From NCBI GenBank assembly GCA_963789015.1, contig CAWBIU010000001.1, positions 558,001-622,000 of the forward strand: a stretch of DNA of 64,000 bases. The letters run 5' to 3'. Source of the DNA: JAOPZW01 sp963789015. Its GTDB lineage: Bacteria > Actinomycetota > Thermoleophilia > Solirubrobacterales > Solirubrobacteraceae. A model generated the notes under the pieces. That model made no database searches, was not told the DNA's origin, and saw only the letters and a list, made by a program, of their open reading frames with translations. The stretch's first letter is position 1. Each line of letters begins with the position of its first letter. This document shows, in pieces, positions 56,355 to 64,000 of the stretch. The position numbers and the translations under genes were made by a program.

Positions 56355-57410
56355 CTAGGCAGGCGGCGTGACGACGCGGATCTCGGTGCGGCGGATCCAG
56401 GCGGCGGGGTCGTCGAGCTCGGCCAGCGTGGGCAGCCGCTCGGGCGCGCTCCAGGCGCGATTGAGCGCGTCGATGCCGCCGCGACGCACGACGCCGTCGC
56501 AGAAGCGCCGGCCGTCCTCGTACTGGCGCAGCTTGAGCTCCATGCCGAGCAGCCGCTCGAGCAGCTTGAAGACCGGCGGGCGCTCGCGGCGGCGGCGGTT
56601 GAGCGCGGTGCGCAGCTCGGCGACGTTGGGCAGCACGGGCGCCCCGGCGGCGTCCATGACGTGCTCGGCGTGGCCCTCGACCGTGGCCATCGTCGCCTGC
56701 AGGCGGTCGATGAGCGCCTTGCGCTCCGGCCCGGCGACGGCGGTGATCAGCCCCTGGTCGCGCACCTGGTCCCACAGGCCGCGCAGGTCGTCGGCGTTGG
56801 GCAGGCGCAGCAGCGCGGACGCGTCGACCTTCACGTCGACCGTCGACAGCAGCTCGCGCAGCAGGCCGGCGACGTGGTCGCGCAGCCACGGCACGCTGGA
56901 GAACTGCACGGCGTGGGTGACCTCGTGGAAGACGACCCACGGCAGCAGGTCCTCGAGGCGGACCTCCATGTTCGTGGCCGCCTCGCGCAGGTTCGGCGCC
57001 ACGACGAACAGGCGCGGCTCCTGCGCCGCGTCGAAGAGCGAGAGCTCGTACTGGCCGAGCACGTGGCGGCTCATGTAGCCGACCACGCCACCGATCTCGG
57101 CGGCGAGCAGCGCGCCGCCGGCCGCCTTCATCGGGCCGCCGAACGGGCCGGAGCCGCCCGCGACGCGATCGACGAGCGGGTCGATCGTGCCGCGCATCGT
57201 GCGCAGGTTGGCCTGCATCCAGACAGCGCGGCCGATCGCCTCGGGCGGCGGCAGCTCCTCGGTCGGCTGCATGCGCGCGTAGGCGACGACGCCCTCGCGG
57301 GCGGTCTCGGCCATCGGTCCCAGCTCGCCCGGCAGCGGCGCCGAGCCGTTCGCGCCCTCTCCGCCGGCGATCGCCGACCCGACGCGCTCGGCGAGCTCCC
57401 AGTCGATCAT
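56355..57410 (-). CDS. Zinc-dependent metalloprotease-like protein (DUF2342)
   Basis: A 351-residue protein of the family often called coenzyme F420 biosynthesis-associated. The HExxH zinc site is VVFHEVTHAVQFSSVPWLRD, and YELSLFDAAQEPRLFVVAPN precedes it. No signal peptide or membrane segment is clear. Actual activity is unproven in the family. Its ATG overlaps the stop of the inositol monophosphatase gene (ATGA), so they are cotranslated. Confidence 0.85.
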   Translation of the reverse strand: MIDWELAERVGSAIAGGEGANGSAPLPGELGPMAETAREGVVAYARMQPTEELPPPEAIGRAVWMQANLRTMRGTIDPLVDRVAGGSGPFGGPMKAAGGALLAAEIGGVVGYMSRHVLGQYELSLFDAAQEPRLFVVAPNLREAATNMEVRLEDLLPWVVFHEVTHAVQFSSVPWLRDHVAGLLRELLSTVDVKVDASALLRLPNADDLRGLWDQVRDQGLITAVAGPERKALIDRLQATMATVEGHAEHVMDAAGAPVLPNVAELRTALNRRRRERPPVFKLLERLLGMELKLRQYEDGRRFCDGVVRRGGIDALNRAWSAPERLPTLAELDDPAAWIRRTEIRVVTPPA

Positions 57411-58288
57411 CGCGTCGCTCCGTCGGGTTGCACGGCGGGCAGGGTGGCGAGCTGCTCGAGCGCCTCGGGCGTGCGCGCGGCGACGACCGGCGAGCGCGGC
57501 TCGAGATCCAGCGGCGCGGCGAGCGGCTCGTCCATCGCCGTGAAGCTCACGATCCCGCCGCTCTCGCGCACGATGAGCTGCGCGGCGGCGGCGTCCACGG
57601 CGCGGCAGCGCGCGAGCGTCGCCATCCCGTCGACGCGCGTGGCGGCGACCTGGCACAGCGAGATCGCGATCGAGCCCATGGCACGGATGCGCCCGGTGAC
57701 GTCGACGAGCCGCTCCGAGGACACCGCGAGCCAGCGCGGGTCGGCCGACTCGATGGCCACGACCTCGAGCTTGCCGTCGCGCCGGCGGCGCTCGGGCATC
57801 GGGTGGTCGAGCGGCTCGTCGTTGAGGTAGGCGCCGCCCCCGCGGACCGCGCGCCACTCCTCGCCCGGGCCGAGGTCGTAGACGTAGCCGAAGACGACGT
57901 CGGCCATCGTGTGGCCCTCGGCCACGGCGACGGAAAGAGCGTGATGGGAGAGGCCGCGCTTGGCGTTCAGCGAGCCGTCGATCGGGTCGATGACGACGAG
58001 CACGCCGTCGTCGCCGTAGTCCACCAGGCCGCGCTCCTCGGAGACCGCGGTGAAGCGCGCGCCGGCCGCGTACAGCTCGTCCAGCTCGGCGAACACGGCC
58101 GCCTCGGCGGCGGCGTCGATGACGAGCGTGAGGTCGCCGCCCTCGCCGCGCTCGCCCGTCTCGACGACACGCTGCGTGCTCGTCGGATTGGCCCGCAGGA
58201 CCGCCTCGAGACCCTCCGAGGCGCGCCGGCAGGCGCCGAGCCAGTCGTGGGTCAGGAGCCCGGGCACTCCATGGGGGCCATCGGTCAT
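57407..58288 (-). CDS. Inositol monophosphatase-family phosphatase
   Basis: About 293 residues. The metal site is VIDPIDGSLNAKRG, with the second motif RAVDAAAAQLIVRESGG (WDxAA-like). It splits inositol phosphate, NADP or sugar phosphates. The ATG at 58288 lies nine bases after TAGGAT; an ATG at 58297 abuts that hexamer and is unlikely. It reads away from the helicase gene 20 bases away. Confidence 0.88.
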   Translation of the reverse strand: MTDGPHGVPGLLTHDWLGACRRASEGLEAVLRANPTSTQRVVETGERGEGGDLTLVIDAAAEAAVFAELDELYAAGARFTAVSEERGLVDYGDDGVLVVIDPIDGSLNAKRGLSHHALSVAVAEGHTMADVVFGYVYDLGPGEEWRAVRGGGAYLNDEPLDHPMPERRRRDGKLEVVAIESADPRWLAVSSERLVDVTGRIRAMGSIAISLCQVAATRVDGMATLARCRAVDAAAAQLIVRESGGIVSFTAMDEPLAAPLDLEPRSPVVAARTPEALEQLATLPAVQPDGATR

Positions 58289-58296
58289 GTGGCTCA

Positions 58297-58303
58297 TATC
58301 CTA
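58297..58303. promoter_or_regulatory. Overlapping divergent -10 elements
   Basis: The seven bases TATCCTA contain TATCCT on the plus strand (ends six bases before the GTG at 58309) and TAGGAT on the minus strand (ends nine bases before the ATG at 58288). Both genes appear to use the same DNA as -10. Confidence 0.55.
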
Positions 58304-58308
58304 CGAGC

Positions 58309-61300
58309 GTGCTCGAAGCCGCCGAGGCGCTCACGCCTGCGCAACAGGCCGTGGTGTCCCACCGCGGCGGGCCGCTGCTCGTCATCGGCGCGGCCGGCAC
58401 GGGCAAGACGCGCACGCTCGTCCACCGCCACGCGTGGCTGGCCGGCGAGGGCGGCGCGGCGCCGGAGCAGGTGCTCGCGCTCACCGCCACCGAGGCGGCC
58501 GCCGACGCGATGCGCGCCGAGGTGGAGGGCCTGCTCGAGCGCGCTTTCGAGGAGCTCGCGGTGTACACCGTCCACGGCTTCTGCGCGCGGCTGCTGCACG
58601 ACGAGGCGCTCGAGGCCGGCCTCGAGCCGTTCGTCTCGCCCGTCACCGCCGCCGACCGCCTGGCCATGCTGCTGGACCGCGTCGACGAGTTGACCCTGCG
58701 CGTGCACGACTTCCGCGGCAACCCGGCCGCGCTGCTCGCCGACGTCATCGCACGCATCGACCGCCTCAAGGCGGCGATGATCACCGCCGAGCAGTACACC
58801 CGCTGGGCGGCGGCGCTGCCCGAGGGCGACGAGCGCAGCGAGCGCGAGCGCGAGTTCGCCGCCGTCTTCGAGGACCACGACCGGATGCTCGCGGCGCAGG
58901 GCACGCTCGACTTCGGCGACCTCGTCCTGCACGCCCACGCGCTGCTGCGCGACCGCCCGCACGTCCGCGCTCGCGCCGCGGCGCGTCATCGCCATCTGCT
59001 CGTCGACGACGTCCAGGACCTCGAGTACGCGCCGCTGCAGCTCGTGATCCTGCTCGCCACGGCGGCCGCCGCGGCAGGCGGCCGTGCCCCCCTGACGGCT
59101 GCCGGCGACGACGACCAGGCCATCCGCCGCCTGCGCGGCGCGGCGGCCAAGAACCTGCGGGACCTCGGGCGTGACCTCGACGACGCGCGGACGGTGCGCC
59201 TCGAGCGCTCGCTGCGCTGCCCGCAGCTCGTCGTCGACGCCGCGCACGCCGTCGTCGCGCCGCTCGCCGACCGGATCGACAAGCGCGTCGAGGCGCAGGA
59301 GGGCGGCAGCGTGCACTTCTGGCGCTGCGCCAACGAGCGCGCCCAGGCGCAGGCCGTCGCCACCGACGTCGAGCGGCTCGTGCGCGGCGGCGTGCCCGCC
59401 GAGGAGATCGCCGTGCTCGTGCGCTCCGTTCGGGCCGAGGGCCAGGCCGTCGCACTCGCGCTCGAGGAGCGCGCGGTCCCGCACCGCCTGGCCGGCGCCA
59501 CGGCCTTCTTCCAGCGCGCCGAGGTCAAGGACGTGCTGGCCTGGCTGCGGCTGCTCGTCGACCCCTCCGACGCGGGCGCGGCGGTGCGCGTGCTGGCGCG
59601 CCCGCCGGTGGAGCTGCGCTCGGCCGACCTGGCGCGCTGCGTCCACATCGCCAGGCGGCGCAAGCTCGACATGATCGGGGCACTCGTCGCCGCCACCGAG
59701 TCCCCGCAGCTCCCGCCCGAGGCGCGCGAGCGCATCCTCGGCTTCCTCAAGCTGCACCGCTCGGCCGCGGCCGCGCTCGACACGACGCGCCCGGACCTCT
59801 TCGTCCATCGCCTGATCGACCGCCTCGGCCTGCGCCGCCAGCAGCTGTTCGCCGCCCAGGCCGACGTCGTCGAGCGGCTCGTCAGCCTCGCCCGCCTCGG
59901 CGAGCTGGCCACGGACTACGTGCGCCGCTCCCCGCAGGCCACGCCGCGCGAGTTCGCCCGCTCGATCGCGGCCGTCGCCGAGGCCGGGCTGCGCGAGGAG
60001 GAAAGCGAGCCCGACCGGCGCGACGGCGCGGTCGCGGTGATGGCCATGCAGGCGGCGGCCGGCCTGAGCTTCCGCCACGTCTTCGTGCTCGGCCTGCAGT
60101 CCTCGCGGATGCCGGGCGCGCGGCGGCGCCTGGTCGAGCCGATCGCCGACGGGCTGCTGCACGAGCCGCTGCCGCCCGACACGCGCGCGGCGCACGTCGC
60201 CGAGATGCGCCGCCTGCTGCACGTGGCGATGACGCGCGCCTCCGAGGGGCTCGTGCTCGCCTTCGCCGCGCGCAGCGACCGCGGCGCGCTGCAGCCGCCC
60301 TCGCCGTTCGCCGAGGAGGCACGCGCGGCGCTGGACGCCGAGTGGGAGGAGCGCGACGAGGAGCTCTTCGGCCCCGACGAGACGCTGCACGCCACCTACC
60401 AGGCCCTGCGTGACGAGCTGCTCGGGAGCCTGCCGCGGGTCGGCACGCGCCTCGGCGAGCTGCGCATGGACACCGATCTCGACGTCGCCCACGGCGCCGT
60501 CCGCTACCTCGAGCTGCTCAAGCTCGCCGGCCTCATGAACCGTCCCGACGGGCAGTCGGTCGCCGACGCGCTGCCCGGGATGAACGCGGCGATCCTGCGC
60601 GCCGCGACGTCCCAGCAGCGCGAGATCCTGCTCACGAGCCCGCTCGACGACATGCTCCTCGACGCCGAGCACGACGCGCGCGCCCGCGCCGCGGCGATCA
60701 CCGCCCGCGAGGAGCCGACGCTGATGCCGTTCCTGCCGACGCGCGGCGACGGACTGCTGCTGTCGGCGTCCGACATCGAGACGTACCGGACGTGCCCGCT
60801 GAAGTACAAGTTCGCCCGCGTCTTCCGGATCCCGAGCGAGCCGACGGTCAACCAGCGCTTCGGGATCGTCGTCCACCAGGTCCTCGAGCGCTACCACTCG
60901 AGCGGCGGCCGGACGCGCGACGAGCTGCTCGGGCTGCTCGACGCCGGATGGCGGCGCGCCGGGTTCGGGTCCGGCGACGAGGAGCGCCAGCTGCGCGCGA
61001 AGGCCGACAGCTCGCTGCGCCGCTACCACGACCGCACGCTCGAGGAGGACTGCGAGCCGATGTGGTTCGAGAAGCCGTTCCAGTTCAAGCTCGGCGCGCA
61101 CACGCTGCGCGGGCGCGTCGACCGCGTCGACCGGCTCCCCGACGGCAGCTACGAGCTCATCGACTACAAGACCGGGCGCCCGAAGACCGCGGCCCAGCTC
61201 CACGACGACGTCCAGCTCGCGCTGTACGCGGTGGGAGCGCAGGAATCGTGGCGCCTGGACGCCTCGCGGCAGGCCTACCTGTACGTGCTCGACGACGCCA

Positions 61301-61461
61301 AGGTCCCGCTGCCCACCGACGAGGTCGACCGGGAGTGGATCTCCGACACCGTCTTCGAGGTCGCCGACGGGATCCTCGGCCAGGGCTTCGAGCCGACGCC
61401 GTCGTACGCCGCCTGCTCGATGTGCGACTTCCGGATCGCCTGCCCTGCCGCTGAACGCTGA
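58309..61461 (+). CDS. UvrD/AdnA-like helicase with C-terminal RecB-type nuclease
   Basis: A 1050-residue superfamily 1 helicase-nuclease. Walker A is GAAGTGKT at 27-34. Walker B reads LLVDDVQD near 230, with Asp in place of the usual catalytic Glu. Motif III is GDDDQAIR, motif VI HVAMTRA near 640. Motif V (MQAAAGLSF) lacks the usual Lys. The C terminus has a PD-(D/E)xK nuclease (IDYKTG near 950) and four Cys (CPLKYK near 828, then CSMCDFRIAC at the end) for a 4Fe-4S cluster, as in AdnAB/AddB. It likely works in break repair, perhaps as the less active motor of a pair. Confidence 0.88.
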   Translation: MLEAAEALTPAQQAVVSHRGGPLLVIGAAGTGKTRTLVHRHAWLAGEGGAAPEQVLALTATEAAADAMRAEVEGLLERAFEELAVYTVHGFCARLLHDEALEAGLEPFVSPVTAADRLAMLLDRVDELTLRVHDFRGNPAALLADVIARIDRLKAAMITAEQYTRWAAALPEGDERSEREREFAAVFEDHDRMLAAQGTLDFGDLVLHAHALLRDRPHVRARAAARHRHLLVDDVQDLEYAPLQLVILLATAAAAAGGRAPLTAAGDDDQAIRRLRGAAAKNLRDLGRDLDDARTVRLERSLRCPQLVVDAAHAVVAPLADRIDKRVEAQEGGSVHFWRCANERAQAQAVATDVERLVRGGVPAEEIAVLVRSVRAEGQAVALALEERAVPHRLAGATAFFQRAEVKDVLAWLRLLVDPSDAGAAVRVLARPPVELRSADLARCVHIARRRKLDMIGALVAATESPQLPPEARERILGFLKLHRSAAAALDTTRPDLFVHRLIDRLGLRRQQLFAAQADVVERLVSLARLGELATDYVRRSPQATPREFARSIAAVAEAGLREEESEPDRRDGAVAVMAMQAAAGLSFRHVFVLGLQSSRMPGARRRLVEPIADGLLHEPLPPDTRAAHVAEMRRLLHVAMTRASEGLVLAFAARSDRGALQPPSPFAEEARAALDAEWEERDEELFGPDETLHATYQALRDELLGSLPRVGTRLGELRMDTDLDVAHGAVRYLELLKLAGLMNRPDGQSVADALPGMNAAILRAATSQQREILLTSPLDDMLLDAEHDARARAAAITAREEPTLMPFLPTRGDGLLLSASDIETYRTCPLKYKFARVFRIPSEPTVNQRFGIVVHQVLERYHSSGGRTRDELLGLLDAGWRRAGFGSGDEERQLRAKADSSLRRYHDRTLEEDCEPMWFEKPFQFKLGAHTLRGRVDRVDRLPDGSYELIDYKTGRPKTAAQLHDDVQLALYAVGAQESWRLDASRQAYLYVLDDAKVPLPTDEVDREWISDTVFEVADGILGQGFEPTPSYAACSMCDFRIACPAAER

Positions 61462-61464
61462 GTT

Positions 61465-61494
61465 CTCTGCGCGTTCGCGCAGCGTTGCGCAGAG
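61465..61494 (+). terminator. Hairpin downstream of the helicase gene
   Basis: A perfect 8-bp stem (61465-61472 with 61487-61494) right after the stop at 61461. Confidence 0.45.
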
Positions 61495-61552
61495 GAATGC
61501 GAAAACAGGGAGGTTTCGGCGCGACCGCGAACAGGATCTGCGAAGGTGGTCG

Positions 61553-62302
61553 TTGATAAGGACGGTGGACGTGTCTCCTCGCTGGCATCCGATCTCTCTC
61601 TTCGACGCAGACCCCGATCTGGTCGCGGGCGTCCCCGCCGAGGAACGTGAGGTCGCGCAGCGCTCGCTGATCATCCCGACGATCGCGCTCGAGCCCGGCC
61701 TCTGGAACCCGCCGACCGAGCTGCCCTTCGCGCTGCTCGTCGGCCTGCTCGTGCTCGCCGGCGTGCTGAGCCGCGAGATCGTCTTCGCCGGCCGGCGCAC
61801 CTCCGAGCTCCTCGGCCCGGGCGACATCGTGCGCCCATGGGACGAGGACGGCCCCTACGGGGTCTCGAGCACCGTGTGGCGTGTCCACGCGCCGTTGCGG
61901 ATCGCCGTGCTCGACGCCCGCGTCGCACGCGCGTGCGGGCGATGGCCCGCGGTCGGCGCGGCGGTCGGGACGAGGCACTCACGCCGCGCGCAACTGCTCG
62001 CGCGGCGCCTGGCCATCGCCCAGCTCCCAGCGGTCGCCGACCGGCTGCTGCTGACCTTCTGCGACCTCGCCTCGCGCTGGGGCCGCGTGACGCCGGCCGG
62101 CATCCGCGTCCCGGTGCCGCTGACCCACACCGCGCTCGCCGCCCTCGTCGGCGCGCGGCGTCCGTCGGTCACCACCGCGCTCGGCCTGCTCGCCAGCGAA
62201 CGCGTGGTCGAACGCGTGCCCGACGGCTGGCTGCTGCACGACGACATCGAAGCGCTCGCGGCGCGGGTCGAAGAGCCCGGGCTGCGCTTCGCCGCGGGTT
62301 GA
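61553..62302 (+). CDS. Divergent Crp/Fnr-like regulator
   Basis: About 249 residues. The N-terminal beta-roll (SREIVFAGRRTSELLGPGDI) is Crp-like but lacks the cAMP-binding GE...R cassette, and the C-terminal winged helix reads TALAALVGARRPSVTTALGL. It may sense another ligand or none. The start is uncertain: TTG at 61553 or GTG at 61565. It is followed by a hairpin terminator. Confidence 0.75.
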   Translation: MIRTVDVSPRWHPISLFDADPDLVAGVPAEEREVAQRSLIIPTIALEPGLWNPPTELPFALLVGLLVLAGVLSREIVFAGRRTSELLGPGDIVRPWDEDGPYGVSSTVWRVHAPLRIAVLDARVARACGRWPAVGAAVGTRHSRRAQLLARRLAIAQLPAVADRLLLTFCDLASRWGRVTPAGIRVPVPLTHTALAALVGARRPSVTTALGLLASERVVERVPDGWLLHDDIEALAARVEEPGLRFAAG

Positions 62303-62307
62303 CGATT

Positions 62308-62327
62308 CCCACGCATAGCGTGGGTTT
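62308..62327. terminator. Hairpin terminator
   Basis: Perfect 7-bp stem (62308-62314 with 62318-62324), ATA loop and TTT tail, six bases after the Crp-like stop. It also lies at the end of the opposing DUF559 remnant and could serve both strands. Confidence 0.6.
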
Positions 62328-63190
62328 CGCGATCCGCGCTGAGCAGGACCTCCCGGATCTGCGCGGCGACCCTGCCTGGGCGCCGCGTGACGTCGGCGTA
62401 GCGTGAAGCGCAGGACCGCGTAGCCCGCAAGCTGGAGCTCGTTCGTGAGCGCGGTCGGCCTGGAAGGCGTCGCGGGTGCCGTGGCCTCGAAGCCGTCGGT
62501 CTCGACGACGAGGCGCTCGGCCGGCCAGAGGAAGTCGACGCGGCGGCCGTGGAGGCGCTGCTGGGTGCGCGGGCGCGGGATGCCGTGGCGGTCGCAGATG
62601 GCGAGCAGGCGGTCCTCGAGGCGCGACTGCGTGGGAGCGATGTCGTCGATCAGTCTGCGCAGGGTCGCTCGACGGGCGGCGGGCGAGGGCTCGCTGCAGC
62701 GAGGGGATGTCGAACAGGCGCTGGAACTGGGCCTGGCGGACCGCCCTGGTGAGCTCGGCGTGCTCGAGGACATGCGCCAGGTCGACGAGCGTGCGCGCCG
62801 GCGAGGTGACACGGGATTCCGCGGCGCACGGTGTGGTCCTCGGCGCGCGAGGGAGGCGCGGTGATGCGTCACGCCGGGCGTGCGCCGCTTGGTAGCGGTC
62901 GTCACCTCCGGTGCGCCAGGCTCGCGGTCCGCGAAGCCCCAGAGCCCTGCTGCGCTCCGGTGGCTCAACACCGCTCCCTCGCCGCACGCGAGCACCGCCG
63001 CGAGCCACCGCGCCTCCTGCCTCGGCGCCCGATGGCCGACGGCGTAGACGCCGGGGTGCAGACGGTGCAGCCGGCCGGTGTCGACACGACGCTGGATCTG
63101 GTGGTTCGCGAGGCACCGAGGGCGAGCAGCTGCGTCCGGGTGATCACGCCGTACTGGCGGCTCGCCAGCGCCCCGATCCCCCGATCGATC
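62325..63190 (-). pseudogene. AbiEi-like/DUF559 protein gene, multiply frame-disrupted
   Basis: Read across frames, the product resembles the actinobacterial proteins with an AbiEi-type antitoxin N terminus (SRQYGVITRTQLLALGAS, then QRRVDTGRLHRLHPGVYAVG) and a C-terminal DUF559/Vsr-like nuclease fold (RRVDFLWPAERLVVETDGFE, then REVLLSADRETHA). Frames change near 63100, 62848, 62822, 62680 and 62500-62420, at least six times. No uninterrupted frame holds more than a third of it. Start and end are approximate. Role unknown; related proteins are thought to act in phage defence or DNA repair. Confidence 0.65.
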
Positions 63191-63194
63191 TCAC

Positions 63195-63238
63195 CATTGG
63201 TCCCTGATGACCCGCATACGGGTCATAGGGGACCAATG
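63195..63238. repeat. 44-base near-perfect inverted repeat
   Basis: Arms 63195-63214 and 63219-63238 pair at 18 of 20 positions (10 outer and 8 inner, with two mismatches between) around a CATA loop. It lies 19 bases after the stop of the PAC2 gene and just upstream of the DUF559 remnant, so it may be a terminator of the first or an operator of the second. It is less GC-rich than the surroundings and has no U-tract. Confidence 0.8.
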
Positions 63239-63257
63239 CCGGAGTTCGCCCCCCGGG

Positions 63258-63998
63258 CTAGTCGGTCTGGCCGGGCCCGCGCTGGCGCAGGAAGCGCTGG
63301 AACTCGCGGGCCAGGACGTCGCCGGAGGGGAGGTCCTGGGAGCGCATCTCGTCCTCCTCCTCGGCCGCCGCGCGCTCGAGGCGCTCGACGAAGGCCTGGA
63401 CGTCGGGGTCGCTCTGGACGGCGAGCGAGACCTGGCGGTCGTAGTCGCTGGCCGAGCGCTCGAGCTCCTCGGCGTCGACGGACACGCCGACGAGCGATTC
63501 GAGCTTGCGCACGAGCGCGAGCGCCGCCTTCGGGTTCGGCGCGGCGGCGACGTAGTGCGGGACGCTCGCCCACAGCGACGCGGTCGGAACGCCCGCGGCC
63601 TGGCACGCCGCGTGCAGGACGCCGACGATGCCCGTCGGTCCCTCGTAGGTCGTCGGCTGCAGGCCGAGGCGGTCGACGAGGACCTCGTCGGAGGACAGGC
63701 CGGTGATCGGCACCGGCCGCGAGTGCGGGACGTCGGCGAGCAGCGCGCCCATCGTCACCACGAGCTGGGTCCCCAGCGCCTCGGCGAGGTCGACGACGAG
63801 CTTGGAGAAGCTGCGCCAGCGCATCGAGGGCTCGGCGCCCTGCATGAGGACGAGGTCGCGCGGGGCGCGCGGCACGCGGGCGGCGTAGATCTCGACCTCG
63901 GGCCACTCGATCTCGCGGGTGTGGCCGTCGACGAGCTTGACCTTCGGCCGGGTGGCCTGGAAGTCGTAGAAGTCCTCGGGGTCGATGCGGGCGAAACG
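63258..63998 (-). CDS. PAC2-family protein (N terminus outside window)
   Basis: The 247 residues in the window match the PAC2 (proteasome assembly chaperone-like) family of actinobacteria: RFARIDPEDFYDFQATRP, TREIEWPEVEIYAA, then LGLQPTTYEGPTGIVGVLHA and SLWASVPHYVAAAPNPKAAL. The C terminus is an acidic tail with ERAAAEEEDE. Role in bacteria is unproven. The start lies beyond 64000. Confidence 0.88.
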   Translation of the reverse strand, partial: RFARIDPEDFYDFQATRPKVKLVDGHTREIEWPEVEIYAARVPRAPRDLVLMQGAEPSMRWRSFSKLVVDLAEALGTQLVVTMGALLADVPHSRPVPITGLSSDEVLVDRLGLQPTTYEGPTGIVGVLHAACQAAGVPTASLWASVPHYVAAAPNPKAALALVRKLESLVGVSVDAEELERSASDYDRQVSLAVQSDPDVQAFVERLERAAAEEEDEMRSQDLPSGDVLAREFQRFLRQRGPGQTD

Positions 63999-64000
63999 GG

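Noticed and set aside
58294..61827. A 1177-codon open frame on the minus strand opposite the helicase.
   Set aside because: Same reason: composition is that of an antisense shadow and no family motif is visible.

Overview
This is a very GC-rich, gene-dense bacterial chromosome segment. Codon use, short intergenic gaps, GTG/TTG starts, a CIRCE/HrcA-type groESL operon, an Lhr-type giant helicase, a PAC2 protein, a fused PafBC-like WYL regulator, a CGNR zinc-finger protein and a DUF2342 zinc hydrolase together point to an actinobacterium, most likely a deep-branching Thermoleophilia/Solirubrobacterales-type soil organism. The lineage is inferred from gene families; no rRNA or tRNA gene is present to prove it. 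I saw no phage, transposon, IS or CRISPR array.

Layout. 1-17.4 kb is rich in transport: three DHA2-type major facilitator exporters (one cut by the window edge, one frame-disrupted), a YnfM-like MFS, an MHS-type MFS, an AbrB-like membrane protein and an iron-uptake pair (imelysin/EfeO-like lipoprotein plus FTR1 permease). An L,D-transpeptidase, an LPG-synthase-like membrane protein, an aldo/keto reductase, an SDR and a YhaM-like HD nuclease lie among them. 17.4-25.5 kb holds a LuxR-type response regulator coupled to a free-standing histidine-kinase dimerisation domain, a double-WYL regulator, an RTX-repeat secreted protein, a PPOX-family protein and an rmlA-rmlD-rmlB dTDP-sugar operon without rmlC. 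25.5-35.8 kb has a lipoprotein, a TetR/UdgB pair, a PhyH dioxygenase divergent from a GntR regulator, a Nudix protein, the 4.4-kb lhr helicase and glutaminase. 35.8-43.3 kb has a BCCT transporter, a Nei/Fpg glycosylase with a GDPD, a phosphomannose isomerase-like and a PfkB sugar kinase divergent from a Crp regulator, a Nudix protein and an ASCH-like protein. 43.3-45.5 kb is groES-groEL with two CIRCE operators. 45.5-53.4 kb has an ankyrin-cupin fusion, GNAT, D-amino-acid oxidase, MsrA, MOSC, an ECF sigma factor with a membrane partner, MarR, a citrate-synthase-family enzyme and a CGNR protein. 53.4-64 kb has an amidase, ferredoxin, Mrp, DUF2342, an inositol monophosphatase, a helicase-nuclease, a Crp-like regulator, a decayed AbiEi/DUF559 gene and a PAC2 protein.

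Two window-wide patterns stand out. First, more than 20 genes have a -10-like hexamer (TANNNT or close) ending only 6-11 bases before the start codon, usually with no Shine-Dalgarno sequence, which suggests widespread leaderless transcription; one divergent pair (58.3 kb) even shares the same hexamer on both strands. Second, about ten genes are broken by single-base frame changes, mostly one extra base, while large neighbours (lhr, groEL, the helicase) are intact. Many of these look like assembly indels rather than true pseudogenes, but the DUF559 gene at 62.3-63.2 kb carries so many that it may be truly decayed.
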